From Tricholoma matsutake (lineage: Eukaryota; Basidiomycota; Agaricomycetes; Agaricales; Tricholomataceae): a DNA stretch of 64,000 nt. Shown here in pieces: positions 31,616-42,059 of this stretch. The number at the start of each line of letters is the position of its first letter. Position 1 is the stretch's first letter. Location of the stretch: positions 6,696,001 through 6,760,000 of the forward strand of contig AP026549.1 in NCBI GenBank assembly GCA_026075535.2, given 5' to 3'. The position numbers were made by a program, and so were the translations under genes. The notes below the pieces were generated by a model. The model had not been told where the DNA came from, ran no database searches, and worked only from the letters and a program-made list of their open reading frames with translations.

Positions 31616-33409
31616 CAACCCAGAAGCCCAAACAAAATCTACAAAAAGGTCTCAAATGGTATAATGCAACTTAGAGGAAGGTTGCGAGGTGGTACCAAAT
31701 ATTACCACTGTTACCCAAGGATGGGGGAACTAAGTTTGAGAAGGTCCAAAGATAATTGATGAAGTTTGAGTGTGTACAAAGCTCTGCAAAGTGCTTTGAG
31801 GAAAGTTTGAGGATGTTCAAGGGGCTTGTAGAGGACAAAGATGGATTTGACAGATGCTGAGGATAGACTATAGAGATGTGGAAAGGCCTTGAGAGGGGAT
31901 AGATGATAGATGATAGTTTTGAGAAGCTAGGATGGAATGTTCAAAGAAGTTCATGGTAATATGCTAAACTTTGGGACTAAGATGAGAGACTTGGACTGAA
32001 GAGAATTGCTCTTAAATCAGACAATGGATGTGAGAGGATGATCTATTCTGTGGTTCTAAGTAGCTAGTACAAGGCTATATATGTTTGGAAGAGATGGTAC
32101 TTAAAAGGAAATAAAACATGAGGACTACATGAGGCAAGATATAAAACAATAAAGAACTTTGCAAATCATAAAATAAATGAAAGATGATGAGAAGGGAAAT
32201 GTATAGAGTCACAATGTATCAAGTGTACCTGTCCTATTGATGCAATATATCATTGAGATGTCAAAGTGCCACAATCATGTCCTAAAAGCCCATTATTGTA
32301 TCTCCTTGTGTCCGGTGGTTAGTGTTTGCAGGTCCAGTCCATGGGACCAAAAAAAAGACCAAAACTGGACTGGACTGGACCAATTAGGACTGGACCAATT
32401 AGGACTGGACCAGTGGTCTATTTATGAACTGGTCTTTTTCGGTCCAGTTGCCAGTTGCCCAGTTTTCAAAAATATCATAGGACCGATGAAAAACTGGTTT
32501 AAATTGGTTGCAACTGGTCTTTCATGGGAACCCATCTTGTACCACCTTTCCACACATATTTCCATCAATTTCCGTCCCTGGATCATCAAAAACAGTTGAG
32601 AATTGGTCAAGATATGACCAAAATCATTTTTGCACAAGTATTTTGTTGTGATCAGAATGACTTTGTTACATTGCTTATAACTTGTGCAATAAAAGTGTTG
32701 GGCACACCTGGATACCATTATAGACATGGTAATAACACAGCAAACTATGTGTACCATGTATATCTCATTTATTTAGCATCCCTGACAAGTTACAACAACT
32801 CATGAACTACAGACACGAGTTGCATGAGTTCCAGCAATGTCCTTTTGTTCTGGCCATAACATGGTCAAATCCCAACGGAATCTCTTAAAAGTTAGACCAA
32901 ACAACGGGGAATTACCATATCCATCCACTGATACAATGGTTATAAGGTCTTGGTAATATTCATGGAGCTACATATGGTTACATTGGTACAACAAATTTTA
33001 TGACAAAAGACCGGTCCTAAACAGTCCGGTTGCAGTCCCACAATATCTGGGGTCAGTCCAGACCAGTTGCAGTTGCAGGTTGCCCTATTTGGGGGTCAAA
33101 ACCCGGACTGAACCAGACCTGCAAACACTGGCGGTGGTGCTCGATATGTGATGCACTAACTCGTGCAAAGTATGCTGCAAGTGTCTGAAGGGTGGTGCGA
33201 TAGGTATATGGTGGCCAAAGGCATTCGAGGTGCTGCAAAGTCGTTCAAACTTGCTCAAAGTGTTGCAAAGTCGTTCAAAGTCATTTGAAATAGTTTTGGA
33301 GCAGTTTTGTGGTGTTCATAGAGGTTCATAGAGGTTGGGAGCGTGTGTGGTAATGTATCGATGCATTTGGAGACATTCCCAGAGCTTAGAGCGCAAGGTG
33401 GACCTATCA
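31616..33409 (-). repeat. 5' LTR of Gypsy-2, interrupted by hAT-a copy 2
   Basis: About 975 bp without the insertion. It matches 13043-16252 and supplies the empty site for hAT-b copy 1; the other LTR supplies the empty site for the insertion here (CCAGTGGT near 15976). Confidence 0.85.
32320..33130. mobile_element. hAT-type non-autonomous transposon, family a, copy 2 (811 bp)
   Basis: The ends are TAGTGTTTGCAGGTCCAGTCC-like on the left, and from the right on the minus strand CAGTGTTTGCAGGTCTGG. The 8-bp flanks are CCGGTGGT (32312-32319) and GCGGTGGT (33131-33138), one mismatch. Subterminal GGACTGGACC and TTGCAACTGG motifs link it to the element at 9629-11172, although the middles differ. 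No coding capacity. Confidence 0.8.
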
Positions 33410-33859
33410 ACAGATATTGAGTTTGGTGAAGTATTGGGCTCCACAGAGCTGCTTCACAAGTTTGGAGATGAGAGGTAATGGGTAGCAATTTTTGACCATG
33501 ATGTCATTGAGCCTTCTGTAGTCTTGAACCAGTCAAAGTGAGCCATCCTTCTTCTTGACAAAGAAAAAGGGAGAGGCCATGGGTGACTTCAATGGTTGAA
33601 TACGTCCAGAGGCCAGGTGCTCGTCAATGAACTGGTCAACCTGTTGCTGCTCTTCAGGAGAGAGAGGATAGGCCTTGCAGGATGAAGGGGTTGCACCAGG
33701 GGTGAGTTCAATCATGTGATCCCACAGCTTGCATGCAGGGAGAGAGTCGAATGATTCCTTGGAGAACATGACCCTGAACTCATGGAGATGAGGAAGCAGG
33801 GAATCAGTAGAGGATTTAGCAGCATTGTTTTTGTGGAAGGCCTCAGTGAGGCATTGGGA
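33410..33859 (-). pseudogene. Gypsy-1 copy 1: start of RT and protease-RT linker
   Basis: Minus strand 33880-33533 reads AEAF-like EAFHKNNAAKSSTDSLLP, FDSLPACKLWDHMIEL, PSSCKAYPLSPEEQQQVDQF and [11 protein letters not shown], matching copy 2 without its stop (25585-25587). It continues to FTKLNI-like sequence at 33415, where Gypsy-2 cuts it. The Tc1/mariner cuts it on the other side. Confidence 0.85.
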
Positions 33860-33861
33860 TA

Positions 33862-34087
33862 CAGTGGCCAACAAAACCATTCCAATGTTTTCAAACTTTT
33901 AACAAGTGTACTTGAATAAAATGAAATAAATTGTCATAAAATCTGAGAAAATTATGGAATATACCTTAACATCCTATCTGATCACCTGCATAACCACAAG
34001 ATCATGTGACATTATTTAATAAGTAAACTTCATCATATACTCTAGTGACTCATTGGAACAGTTTTGTTGCACTGATTTTTTCAGTAT
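33862..34087. repeat. Left terminal inverted repeat of the Tc1/mariner
   Basis: It pairs with 35229-35454 read on the minus strand. The inner parts share GGAACAGTTTTGTTGCACTG, which looks like a second, internal transposase site resembling the outer end. Confidence 0.85.
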
Positions 34088-34090
34088 AAA

Positions 34091-35107
34091 TTAGTACTTG
34101 GTATAGCCACCTTTTGTTTTAACTAATGCAGCAAGTCTTTTAGGCATGCTTTCAATCAATTTCTGACACTCCTCCTTTGGTATCTTCTCCCATTCCACCT
34201 GTACCCTCTCCCAAAGCTCTGTAACACTGTTGGCTGGTTCCTCATACTCTCCAAGCTTCTTTTTGAGATGATGCCACAGATGTTCTATAGGATTGAGGTC
34301 AGGAGACTGTGCAGGCCACTTGAGGACAGTAATATCATTGTCTTCAAACCACTTCTTGGCCTTTTTGCTGGTATGTTTGGGGTCATTGTCCTGCTGAAAT
34401 ACCATATCATCAGTAGTTTTACCCCAAAGCTCCAGTGTTTGCTGAAGCTCATCATCCATAATGCTGACATAAAGTTCAGCATCCATCTTTCCTTCAATCC
34501 TAGTAGCATATCCAACCCCATCCCATCCCATGCACCCCCACAACATCAAATTCCCTCCTCCAAACTTCACTGTTCCCTCAACAAGCCTATCACTCAGACC
34601 TTCATCACTATCTTTCCACACATATTTTCTTCCATCTGATCCCAAACAATTAATTTTAGTCTCATCTGACCATATGACCCTTTTCCAATCCTCAAGTGTC
34701 CACTCTGCATGCCGCTCAGCAAACTCCAATCATGTGCGTCAGTGATGAGATTTGAGTAGTGGATGTTTCTTCTTGACTACAGGTTTCATGCCATGTGATT
34801 TAAGATGTCGATGGAGGGTTTGGGAGGAGAAAGGGGTGTTGGTGATATCCTGAAGTGTTTGTGCAGCTTTGGTAGCATTATCAACCTTTCCCATGCAAAT
34901 AATTTGACATGCATAGTCAACATTAGCAGTAGTAAGCTTCATAGGACGACCACCAAATGATTTCTGAAGCTCAGGTCAGTGCTCAGAGCAAGTATGGCTG
35001 ATGGTAGCAATGCCATGACCAGTTTGATAAGAGATTTGTCAGACAGAAAGACCAGAATCAAGCAAATTGAGAATGCGGAGTATTTGAGTGGATGATAGCT
35101 TCTGCAT
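34091..35107 (-). pseudogene. Tc1-like transposase, 338 codons with four in-frame TGA
   Basis: A single frame from ATG 35107 to the stop at 34091. N-terminal half: paired-type helix-turn-helix DNA binding (MQKLSSTQILRILNLL, FGGRPMKLT, TLHRHLKSHGMKPV). Catalytic half: VIWSDETKIN (first Asp), FQQDNDPKHTSKKAKKWF (second Asp), SPDLNPIEHLW (Glu), with 34 residues between the last two, hence DD34E. Length equals a typical Tc1 transposase. The only disruptions are TGA at codons 23, 44, 123 and 126, all where CGA (Arg) is expected from the family (for example HHRRTRLEFA). Codons 127-338 are open. It would cut and paste its own element at TA sites. Confidence 0.92.
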
Positions 35108-35228
35108 AATGAATTGGGGGGTAAGAATGAAGTTGCAAGAGATCCAGTCTCCTTAAATATATTGTATCACATGATATTGCTTACTTATGTTTGTAATAAT
35201 CAACAAAGTCATGTGATTTGCATAAATT

Positions 35229-35454
35229 CTATACTCAAAAATCAGTGCAACAAAACTGTTCCAATGAGTGACTAGACTATATGATGAAACTTACCTATTA
35301 AATAGTGTCACATGATCTTGTGGCTATGCAGGTGATCAGATAGGATGTTAGGTATATTCCATAATTTTCTCACATTTTATGACAATTTATTTCACTTTAT
35401 TCAAGTACACTTATTAAAAGTTTGAAAACATTGGAATGGTTTTGTTGGCCACTG
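35229..35454. repeat. Right terminal inverted repeat of the Tc1/mariner
   Basis: Inverted partner of 33862-34087, differing mainly by a few transitions and one base of length. Confidence 0.85.
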
Positions 35455-35456
35455 TA

Positions 35457-36289
35457 TGTTTGATGTAGCACACACCTTGTGCGATGGATGAATCACAGTG
35501 TAGAAGATCTGATCACCTTCCTCCACTTCCTCTGGCTCCTCATCATCATCATCTGAGTCTGGCATCAGATCAGGAACCCCTTCTAACTCCTCTTCAGGTA
35601 TAGGCAGGGGTCTGGCATGACACTTCTGAGTATGTCGTATTGAGGCCCTTTGTCCATGATGTTCTTGCCTGGCTTCCGTGAAACAAGTGCAACAGCAGGA
35701 TGGACACCAGCTCATTGTAACCTCCCTGGTATGCCAGTTGACCTCTGGGTTATGGTCTCAAAGCCATGGATAGCCCAAAATCACCTTCTGCTTTCCTAAT
35801 TGAGTGACAGCAAAAAGGGCATGCTCACTATGATCTTTGTAATGGAGGACCAGGTCTACAACCTCTTGGATGGCACCAGCTTTGTTTGGGGACCCATCCA
35901 CATTATAAACAGGTATCAGATGCAAGAGTGAGTGAGTATTCAGGCGATGTTGTTGTGCAAGATGGGCATTGATGAAGAGTCCAGGAGTGCAGAGACACTG
36001 AGTATCTGTCCAGTGTTGGTAGTCTGTAGTTCGATTGCTAGGTTCAAGGAATGTGTAGAGGGAGTGGATGCAACAATATATTTGCATGGTAGTTTACACT
36101 CCCATGATTTAATTTTGGGGCATGGAGCAGAGGGAGAGATGGGAAGAGCCCATATGTCTTTAGCCAACTTCAAAGGGTCAGAGAGGGGAACAGTCATGGA
36201 AATAGATTCATTCTCTGGGGATTCAACTGACAAAACTTCAAAGTGGTTATGGACAGGCAGTGAGGGCATACAATTCACTTGCTGCAAAT
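35457..36289 (-). pseudogene. Gypsy-1 copy 1: protease region
   Basis: From right to left: PSLPVHNHFEVLSVESPENE, SWECKLPCKYIVASTPS, VSALLDSSSMPILHN, where copy 2 has the protease motif LLDSGATGLFIDAH, so the active-site block is scrambled by an indel. Then QKVILGYPWL and the linker CHARPLPIPEEELEGVPD. Stops are fewer than in copy 2; the codon for TGG at the MSW position (near 35713) is intact here. Confidence 0.8.
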
Positions 36290-37454
36290 AGAAAAATCCT
36301 GCTCCTCTACAACTTCTGACTTGATCTCCTCTGCAACCTGATCCTTCACTTCCTCAACATCTACAAGCACCAACAGGTCTTGGGGGAGTTCATCTCACCC
36401 CTCAGGGGTGAGCATGTGGATATCCTGATGATGGGGACATACTCTGGCCCTGTGCCCAGTTTCCCCACAGCAGTAGCAGAGATCCAACCTATGCATGTGG
36501 CTATGGGTTGCATCAACATCCATTGGTACTGGGACATTGATGGCTGGTGCAGGAGTCTGATGGACAGGAATGGGGTTACACTGGGGGAGGGTTCAATTGA
36601 AGGTGTAGGGTGCATGAGTGGTAGTTGGAGCAGGGAATGCAGCATTAAATGCCGCATTCATGAGTCGGTTCTCATCACAGAGTGAAGCAGCTTCATACCA
36701 AGCATAGATATCATCGTCCACTGGGCACCCTTCCAACATCTGTGCAATCTGGTCCTGAATTTCTCAATTGAGGCAATATAGTCATCCACAGATCGACATG
36801 CCTGATGGTAAGAGGATGAATCCAGCTGTCTCACTGCTCGGTGGTGCTCATTGAGGGGACAAAAGTGGCATACAAACTCTGCTTGAAAGTCACCCCAAGT
36901 GGAGAAAGGTAGAGAACTGAGCTCTTTAGTTTGGCACAGAATATGGTCCATGTAGAGATAGGCATGTTCAGATTTCATGTATGTGAAGGCCCAATAAATT
37001 TTTGCAGCCTCATCAATGAATTGATGTGACTGGAGACTGATGTATAACTCACTGGAATTAAGGAATGCACACCCCTGCGCATGTGCACCATTAAATTCAG
37101 TGGGGGGAGACAGTTTGATCTGGGCACACTCCTTAGTGCGCGCGTTAGGTGGTGCATGGTTGTTGGGCAAGCTTGGAGTCACAATGGGGGGAATATTGGT
37201 CATGGGGCTAGTCTGAAGGGTTCTTATGAAGTTTTTGATTGTAGATTTAAGTGAATCAATTGTGTGCATATTCCAGTAATGTTGCTTTCAAGTGCATCCA
37301 GGCACTCTGATGCATCCATGTCACTAGGGGGCACATTTGGTGAAAATGGCAGCACACTAAAGGTGGGACTGTTGGGAATGGTGTGTAGGGAGTCTGTGGA
37401 GCTTTGAGAAGTGTCATCCACTCTGTACCTGCCTATCTTGGGCAGTGCATTTAT
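36275..37454 (-). pseudogene. Gypsy-1 copy 1: gag
   Basis: It is homologous to 23282-24535. The start codon is ATA (37454-37452) where copy 2 has ATG. One A is lost near 37262, shifting the frame, and about 80 bp are missing after SVDDYI near 36780. Zinc-knuckle region at about 36440-36480. At 36838-36840 the codon is CGA (Arg), the ancestral form of the TGA in copy 2. Confidence 0.85.
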
Positions 37455-37484
37455 GATTTTGGGCCTTAGGAGAGAGTTTTCTAC

Positions 37485-37919
37485 TATAAGGGCAACCTCA
37501 GCCTCTAGCAAAGGGAAATCCAAAGTTAAAATTATACTACATATTACAGGGATTGGAGGCACACCTAGCAAAGGGAAATCCAAAGAGAAAACTCTAAGGA
37601 CCCCTTTGCCAATGCCCAGTATATGTGAAGACAGCAAAAATCAAATAATAATCTAAAAATAGAAAAGGTGGAGATAGGCAGATCAAGGCCACCAAATGAC
37701 ATCATACCAAGGGGTAGATGTTGGAAGGGGTGCTCCACCTATAAATATAAAACTGTCAACATGCACAAACATGATAGAAAGGGAAATTAGTAATAAAATA
37801 AGGAAAATCATAGAAAATGAAGAATAGAAGAAAATGAAGTGAGGAAAAATATAGGACAAATGTAAAGAATAGGAGAAACACACAGGGCACCCCCCTGAGT
37901 CCCCCCTAGTCCCCTTACA
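37485..37919 (-). repeat. 5' LTR of Gypsy-1 copy 1 (435 bp, long variant)
   Basis: Minus strand TGTAAGGGGAC to CCCTTATA, next to the self-priming-type site GTAGAAAACTCTCTCC. It interrupts the Plavaka gene in its LHLDSFV segment. The 5-bp flank GGTGC does not match the flank of the 3' LTR. Confidence 0.85.
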
Positions 37920-40900
37920 GGTGCCCTGAACAAATGAATCTAGGTGAAGGACTGAACACAATCGTTCATTGTTCACATCAAGCTCTGGCTCCACAATCCA
38001 CATCCCACTTTGTGCATCAGGATTATCTCCCACTTTCTTGAACCACACCACAAGTGCACAAGGATATGTTACTCCACCATACTTGAAAGAGAAAAGAAGG
38101 TGAATGTGCACCATGCTCATCCCACAAAAACCTTCCTGGTCATCATTATCAACAACATATATGCAGTCGCATTGTGGTGCTCCACCCCGCCACCTAGGGG
38201 TGCATCATATCTGCTCCCATCACATGCCATGAATGCCAGAGGGATCACTAGGTGCATAGAATGTTGCCACTGCAGAATGAAAAACTGAAATTGGAGATGA
38301 AATTTTGATCTTGTGCAGCTCGGGAATGCTACTGGCACCACTATTATTTGAGGAGTCTGACTGAAGTTGATGATAGATGAAGAGATGGACTAGATCAGAA
38401 AGGTTTGACTTGTTCATGTGATTAGCTAAAGCTAAGAGGTCCCAGGGGTAATTATGCTCTATGAAATTTGATCAGTTTGACTTATTTCTACTTTTTGAAA
38501 CCACATATGACATGTGCGGGCTAGCCTAACATGAGCCATTACTTGTTCCTCTTCAACAGGACCACTATCTTCATCTTCATCCTCCCCCTTATCCCAATCA
38601 GGTGGTGGCTGATCATGAGGCAGCATTCCTTGTTCAATAAAATCAGCTCGAGATGCAGCTAACTCATCCAGGCATTGATTGATAAGAAGCATCTGGCCAA
38701 GTGCTTCATAGTGGCTTGATCAATGCCAAGGTTTCTTCACAGCCAGCTTATGACATGATTCAGATATCGAGGAACACAGTGCATTAAGAGCACCAAACTC
38801 TTCAATATTATAGCAATAGTGAGCAAGAGAGTGTTGGTGGGGAAGTGAGAAGCCAGTGGGCCACACCCCGATAGTACAAAAGATTTGCGATGTTTGTGGA
38901 ACTGTGTGAGAGCATCGCTAATCATATTGAGAGTCTTTGTGTTGAAATCATTATGATGAACAAGGTAGCAAAATTGAGGAGATCCCAGATTGCTTCCACC
39001 ATAAGGGGAGGAATGAGACCCTTGATAGCAGATAGGTACACCTGCATAATAGTGAGTTGCATTAGAGCTGGGGAATAATAAACATCACATACCTTCATAA
39101 GTGCCTTAGAGTCATCCCTGTCCACTGTTTGAATCTATGGCCTTGTTTGAAATGTTGAAGCTCTGGAAAGGCTGGTGTTGTGGCAATCCTATGACAGAGC
39201 TATTATCAATGACAATAATATACATCCAGAATAATATCTACCTTCGATCAATCTCATCCATGATGTCACCCCCCTCCCTCTTGCTGTATGTGAGGTAGAT
39301 ATATTCTTCAACCCAGGTGACAAGATGGTCCTTAAAGGTTCCTTTGATAAGTTGGTGAAGAATATTGGATGATATGAGTTCATGAATATTTGCACAAGGA
39401 AAATCATGAGTAAATGGCTACTGAGCCATCAATTTCATGTGCAGATATATTTCAAAAAGAAAGTGCACATACAATAATATCAGCATCTACCCCATACTCA
39501 TCCCATAATTCATCATCACCAAAAGCATCCGGCAGCACATCAGTATGGTCATGAGAATAGGGTAGACTAGGCACATCAAGATCCAAGGGTAAGGAAGTAC
39601 ATCTGAAATGTTAGATGTTTATGATTTAGCTCAGGCTGATGGTGTGTGCAAGGTAAATGACCAAAGCTTACCTCAGGCACCAGCCTTGAACAGTTCCAGT
39701 GAGCATTACCTGCTCAGGATAATCTGCAATAAATGGCCCCAGATCAAAAATTACCTGATGAAAATGCCCATCAGGGCAACAATGGACAACAGCCTTAGTC
39801 ATTGTCAGCTTCAGGTTTTGAAGAATAGCAGCAAGGAATGCATGATAAAGTTGGCACTTGAAGGTTTGAAATGCAGGGTCTTTGTCATATCAACGATTGC
39901 CTATGAATTAAAGACGAAGAAGACGAAGAAGAACCCTAATGGAGTTACTTACACAAGAGGCAGAGCAATATATTGCCCTGAAGAATATCTTTGGAATTCT
40001 AGGGAAAAAAGACACTTTTTCCCTGGGGAAAAATAAAAGGAACCATCAGTAAAAAAAATGTTGTTTTTCCCACACTTTTCTCTTTGCTCTTGCTTAGCAA
40101 AAATAACTCATCCATTCCTGGGAGAAAATCAGGTGAAAATGAAGGGGAAATATATCTTTTTTTCCACATTTTCTCTATATCTGGTGAAAATAACATTTTT
40201 TCTCCTGACTTCCACAATTTTTTCACCTAGAAACAGATTAGTTATTTTTCCACAGAGAAAAAAGTGGGAATATGTGAAAAAATGACCTTTTCCCCCCTAA
40301 TGTTCACAAGTTTTTCTCCTGGAAATAGATTAGTTGTTTTCCTGCAGCAACCAAAAGGACAAAGTGTGGGAAAATAACATATTTTTACTGATGGTTCCTT
40401 TTATTTTTCCCCAGTGAAAAAGTGTCTTTTTCTCCCATTATTCCCAACATTTTCTCCAGGGTAATATATTGCTCTGCCTCTTGTGTTATTTTTGGGATTG
40501 CTAAGAATGCAACTGGTATGAGTGCATTGCGATGTGCACATCAAACTCCATTATGAAGGTTCCCAATTGAGAGGTAGACTGGGTGATATTCTGTGTCCCT
40601 GGTGGCAATAGACACAGTTGTCTTGTCACTCCCAAGGGTAATTGGGACATACATAGCAACCACATAGTAGGATCATCAGCATAAATTTGATCCTAAAACA
40701 TGATGTCAACTTGGGCCATATACAAATCAATTACACACATACACAATGTTTAAAAGAAAAATTTGCTGACATAAAATTACTCCAGTGGTGCTGACCCTGA
40801 GCATCAAGCTTGACATATGGTGTAGTATCATATTCATTGTTGAAATTGGGATTGTCAAGCAGGTTGGCAACAACAACATCAGGGTCACAATAGTAAACAT

Positions 40901-41447
40901 TGTATGTCCGCTGCTTCCAGCTTGGAGCATCCTTGGGAAGTTCCTCCTCAACACCAGCCTTGAAGCACTTCCATGGGGGATCACCAAGTTCAGTAGCATC
41001 AATTGTATTGTAGATATGCTGGTAATTATTAAAAGGCCTGAGATCTTCATGTTTCATCAGTGATAATGCCCATAGCTCCAAAAGACTATTGATGTTGCCC
41101 TGTGACATTTCTACTCTCCGATATAGAAGGTCAGCTGTCTTGTATTGAACCTCATCCTCATAGGGTGTCCAGTCAGTGTTGGGTGTGGTAACACAAGGTG
41201 ATGGAGGTGTGTTTGGAAGAAGGTAGTTGCCATCCTCATTGCAATGCTGACCTGAAATATTGTATCCAAATTTAGTCAGGTTTTTCTCTTTCTGAGTGAT
41301 AGCAAACACACCATTTAGTATTGGATGGTACATTTTTGCACCTTTCTTTGGTTGTAGGGGAATTGGAGGAGTCAATGCCCCAGGTGGCATATTGGGAAAT
41401 GAGTCAGAGTGTGGTTGAGGATTATCAAATGCTATCCCATCAGGCAA
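37920..41447 (-). pseudogene. Plavaka-type transposase, decayed and truncated at its C-terminus
   Basis: From right to left: N-terminal DWTPYEDEVQYKTADLLYRR, NNYQHIYNTIDATELGDPPW, NVYYCDPDVVVANLLDNPNF (41447-40731, open for 238 codons), DQIYADDPTMW (40680), then after the MITE FQTFKCQLYHAFLAAIL, CCPDGHFHQVIFDLGPFIADYPEQVML, the HELI-SNILHQLIKGTFKDHL-like part (39400-39250), DDSKALMKV (39110), and the tail ISVFHSAVATFYAPSDPSG (38300) to YPCALVVWFKKVGD and MWIVEP (38000). This order is that of the basidiomycete Plavaka transposases (CACTA-related). Many stops and frame changes; it ends at the Gypsy-1 LTR. Confidence 0.85.
39951..40496. mobile_element. MITE inside the Plavaka gene (546 bp)
   Basis: Inverted repeats of roughly 120 bp: ACACAAGAGGCAGAGCAATA on the left, the same sequence from the right on the minus strand, and a shared internal GGTTCCTTTTATTTTTCCCC block. 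The Plavaka reading flows on from one side to the other. The middle holds imperfect direct repeats of a CACAATTTTTTCACCTAGAAA-like phrase. The TSD is unclear (TACTT against TATTT), so I assign no superfamily. Confidence 0.75.
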
Positions 41448-42059
41448 CAGTGTACTTTGTGGGTGACTTGCATGAACTTGATGAGTATCTTGATGAAATG
41501 TATTGACATAATAAGTGAGGCCTTGTCAGCTGAGGAAGGTTGAGGGGCAGGTTGGTTCAATGCATGGGATCCTTTGTGGGACACCATGTCAAGTTTTCTT
41601 CCCTCTACCCAAGGCAAACATCATGAAAATTCAAGATCTCAAAAGTAACAAGCATGAGCTGAAGTTGGACTTTGAATAATTTTTGGGCAGACTCAGTACT
41701 ATTGGAACTGTGACAGCATCAGCAAAAAAGGTGCATCATCCACCGCTGACCAGCACCATCAACAAATTATGCATCAATATTGAGCTGCAGCATCAATAAC
41801 CCTATGGCCAAAAACCCTCATCCATCCCCCTATTCCATACAGAGTGCCATTGGGATGGCATGTCTGTTGAACTTGTACAATCAATGCAAACATGTCACCC
41901 TTCCCACCTCAACTTTCTACCTGTGAGTCTGTGATGTTGACACAAGTATTTCTTGACTTCCTCAAGCTCCTTGCATAGTTGACACAAACATGTTCAACAT
42001 TTTACCCATTACGTTGACACAAGTAATTCTTGAGTTACTGACTGATGTCTGAGGGGTGA

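Larger units (their letters stand above)
13043..33409 (-). mobile_element. Gypsy-2: Ty3/Gypsy retrotransposon with an antisense accessory gene, inserted in Gypsy-1
   Basis: LTRs of about 980 bp lie at 31616-33409 (5') and 13043-16252 (3'), each enlarged by a hAT-type insertion. Gag and pol fragments between them all read on the minus strand: gag 31490-30048, protease to RT 29760-28813 and 22889-21206, integrase 19374-17955. The internal part is interrupted by hAT-b copy 2, a solo LTR and a full Gypsy-1. A primer-binding-like site is at 31597-31612 and the polypurine tract at 16253-16263. Insertion into the Gypsy-1 RT left ATGG (13039-13042) and ACAG (33410-33413), both derivable from ACGG by CpG deamination. 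The protein sequence resembles a Gypsy family widespread in Agaricomycetes. It lacks a visible chromodomain. Confidence 0.8.
33862..35454 (-). mobile_element. Tc1/mariner transposon (1593 bp) with long inverted repeats
   Basis: It is inserted in Gypsy-1 at a TA (33860-33861 and 35455-35456). Ends are CAGTGGCCAACAAAACC on both sides. The inverted repeats extend about 225 bp with few differences, and between them lies one transposase frame. TA duplication and a DD34E transposase define the superfamily. Confidence 0.93.
8469..37919 (-). mobile_element. Gypsy-1 copy 1: chromodomain Ty3/Gypsy retrotransposon, split by later insertions
   Basis: Two blocks make up one element on the minus strand: 33410-37919 (5' LTR, gag, protease, start of RT) and 8469-13042 (rest of RT, RNase H, integrase, chromodomain, 3' LTR). 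Comparison with the uninterrupted copy at 22895-28807 shows that the RT sequence stops at 13042 and resumes at 33410 with only 4 bp of overlap (ATGG against ACAG). That is what insertion of Gypsy-2 into one element would give. A hAT-type element (9629-11172) and a Tc1/mariner (33862-35454) also sit in it. Oddly, the 5-bp outer flanks differ (ACAAT at 8464-8468, GGTGC at 37920-37924), so the element may be a recombinant of two copies. Confidence 0.75.

Noticed and set aside
34091..35107. Reassignment of TGA to an amino acid, since so many frames contain TGA
   Set aside because: Sister copies have CGA (Arg) at the same codons, and ordinary TGA stops end several frames at the right place. CpG decay explains it without recoding.
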